NCBI GenBank assembly: GCA_027972325.1
Contig: JAPMOS010000062.1
Location: forward strand, 1 to 64,000
Source of the DNA: Paratrimastix pyriformis
Lineage: Eukaryota > Preaxostyla > Paratrimastigidae
DNA length: 64,000 bases
Direction of reading: 5' to 3'
Shown piece by piece: positions 63,865 through 64,000 of this stretch (its first letter is position 1; every line of letters begins with the position of its first letter). The notes under the pieces are model-generated. The model was not told where the DNA came from, made no database searches, and was given only the letters and a program-made list of their open reading frames with translations. The position numbers and the translations under genes were made by a program.

Positions 63865-64000
63865 CGCGTATGTGAGCCTTCGTTTTTGATTGGCGACTGC
63901 CGTCACCCCATTGGTTTTTAGGGAGGTTTTTCTTCCTGTTTGTGTTTTTTGCAGCGTTGGCCTTGTGCTGTTTGTCTCTCTTCCCCCCCTTCTATTTTTT
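63865..64000. other. 3' flank, nothing recognised
   Basis: T-rich sequence after the stop of the PSI-domain gene; no gene is seen before the window edge. Confidence 0.4.

Noticed and set aside
1-64000. tRNA and rRNA genes
   Set aside because: I looked for cloverleaf-like segments and conserved rRNA cores by eye and saw none that were convincing; a covariance-model scan would be needed to be sure.

Overview
The window comes from the nuclear genome of a unicellular eukaryote. It is mostly GC-rich, with intron-dense protein genes, non-LTR retrotransposon debris, DNA transposons, microsatellites and poly-C/poly-G runs. A complete 12-exon pyruvate:ferredoxin oxidoreductase (PFO) gene points to an anaerobic or microaerophilic protist. 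I cannot name the lineage from this sequence.

Layout. (1) 1 to about 13.55 kb is an AT-rich block that differs sharply in base composition from everything to its right. It is a Polinton/Maverick-type element running off the left edge, with a retroviral-type integrase, a protein-primed family B DNA polymerase, a GIY-YIG endonuclease and several small unrecognised genes. It looks broken. (2) 13.6-20.6 kb holds simple repeats and a TIR-bounded Tc1/mariner-like transposon (about 4.2 kb, DD37E transposase) that carries other genes. Two homologous copies of an unrecognised protein with a Pro/Arg/Ser-rich tail also lie here. (3) About 21-28.3 kb is a long, decayed LINE with endonuclease, reverse transcriptase, RNase H and zinc-motif regions, and an upstream Cys-box/His-box pair resembling a ubiquitin-specific protease. 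(4) 28.3-32.1 kb is low-complexity sequence with little recognisable coding. (5) 32.2-35.2 kb is a multi-exon gene of unknown function on the minus strand. (6) 35.2-37.7 kb holds two inverted copies of a repeat, one with 42-bp TIRs and a TA duplication. (7) 38.2-41.5 kb is LINE debris on both strands. (8) 41.6-64 kb is the gene-rich end: ankyrin-repeat protein, PFO, glutathione S-transferase, four perfect 200-bp satellite units, archaemetzincin, a broken copy of the PP2A activator PTPA, a Crinkler/RHS-like P-loop protein, an intact PTPA, and a PSI-domain membrane protein.

The most striking cross-gene observation is at the introns. Using protein homology and reading-frame phase, I checked 42 introns by hand in nine host or element genes. 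In 33 of them the intron starts GTCCG or GTCTG rather than the usual GTRAGT. This looks like a lineage-specific 5' splice-site consensus (AG|GTCYG).

The genes do not form one pathway. PFO implies anaerobic pyruvate oxidation with ferredoxin, and GST fits thiol-based detoxification. PTPA and the Crinkler/RHS-like gene are divergently arranged about 70 bp apart.
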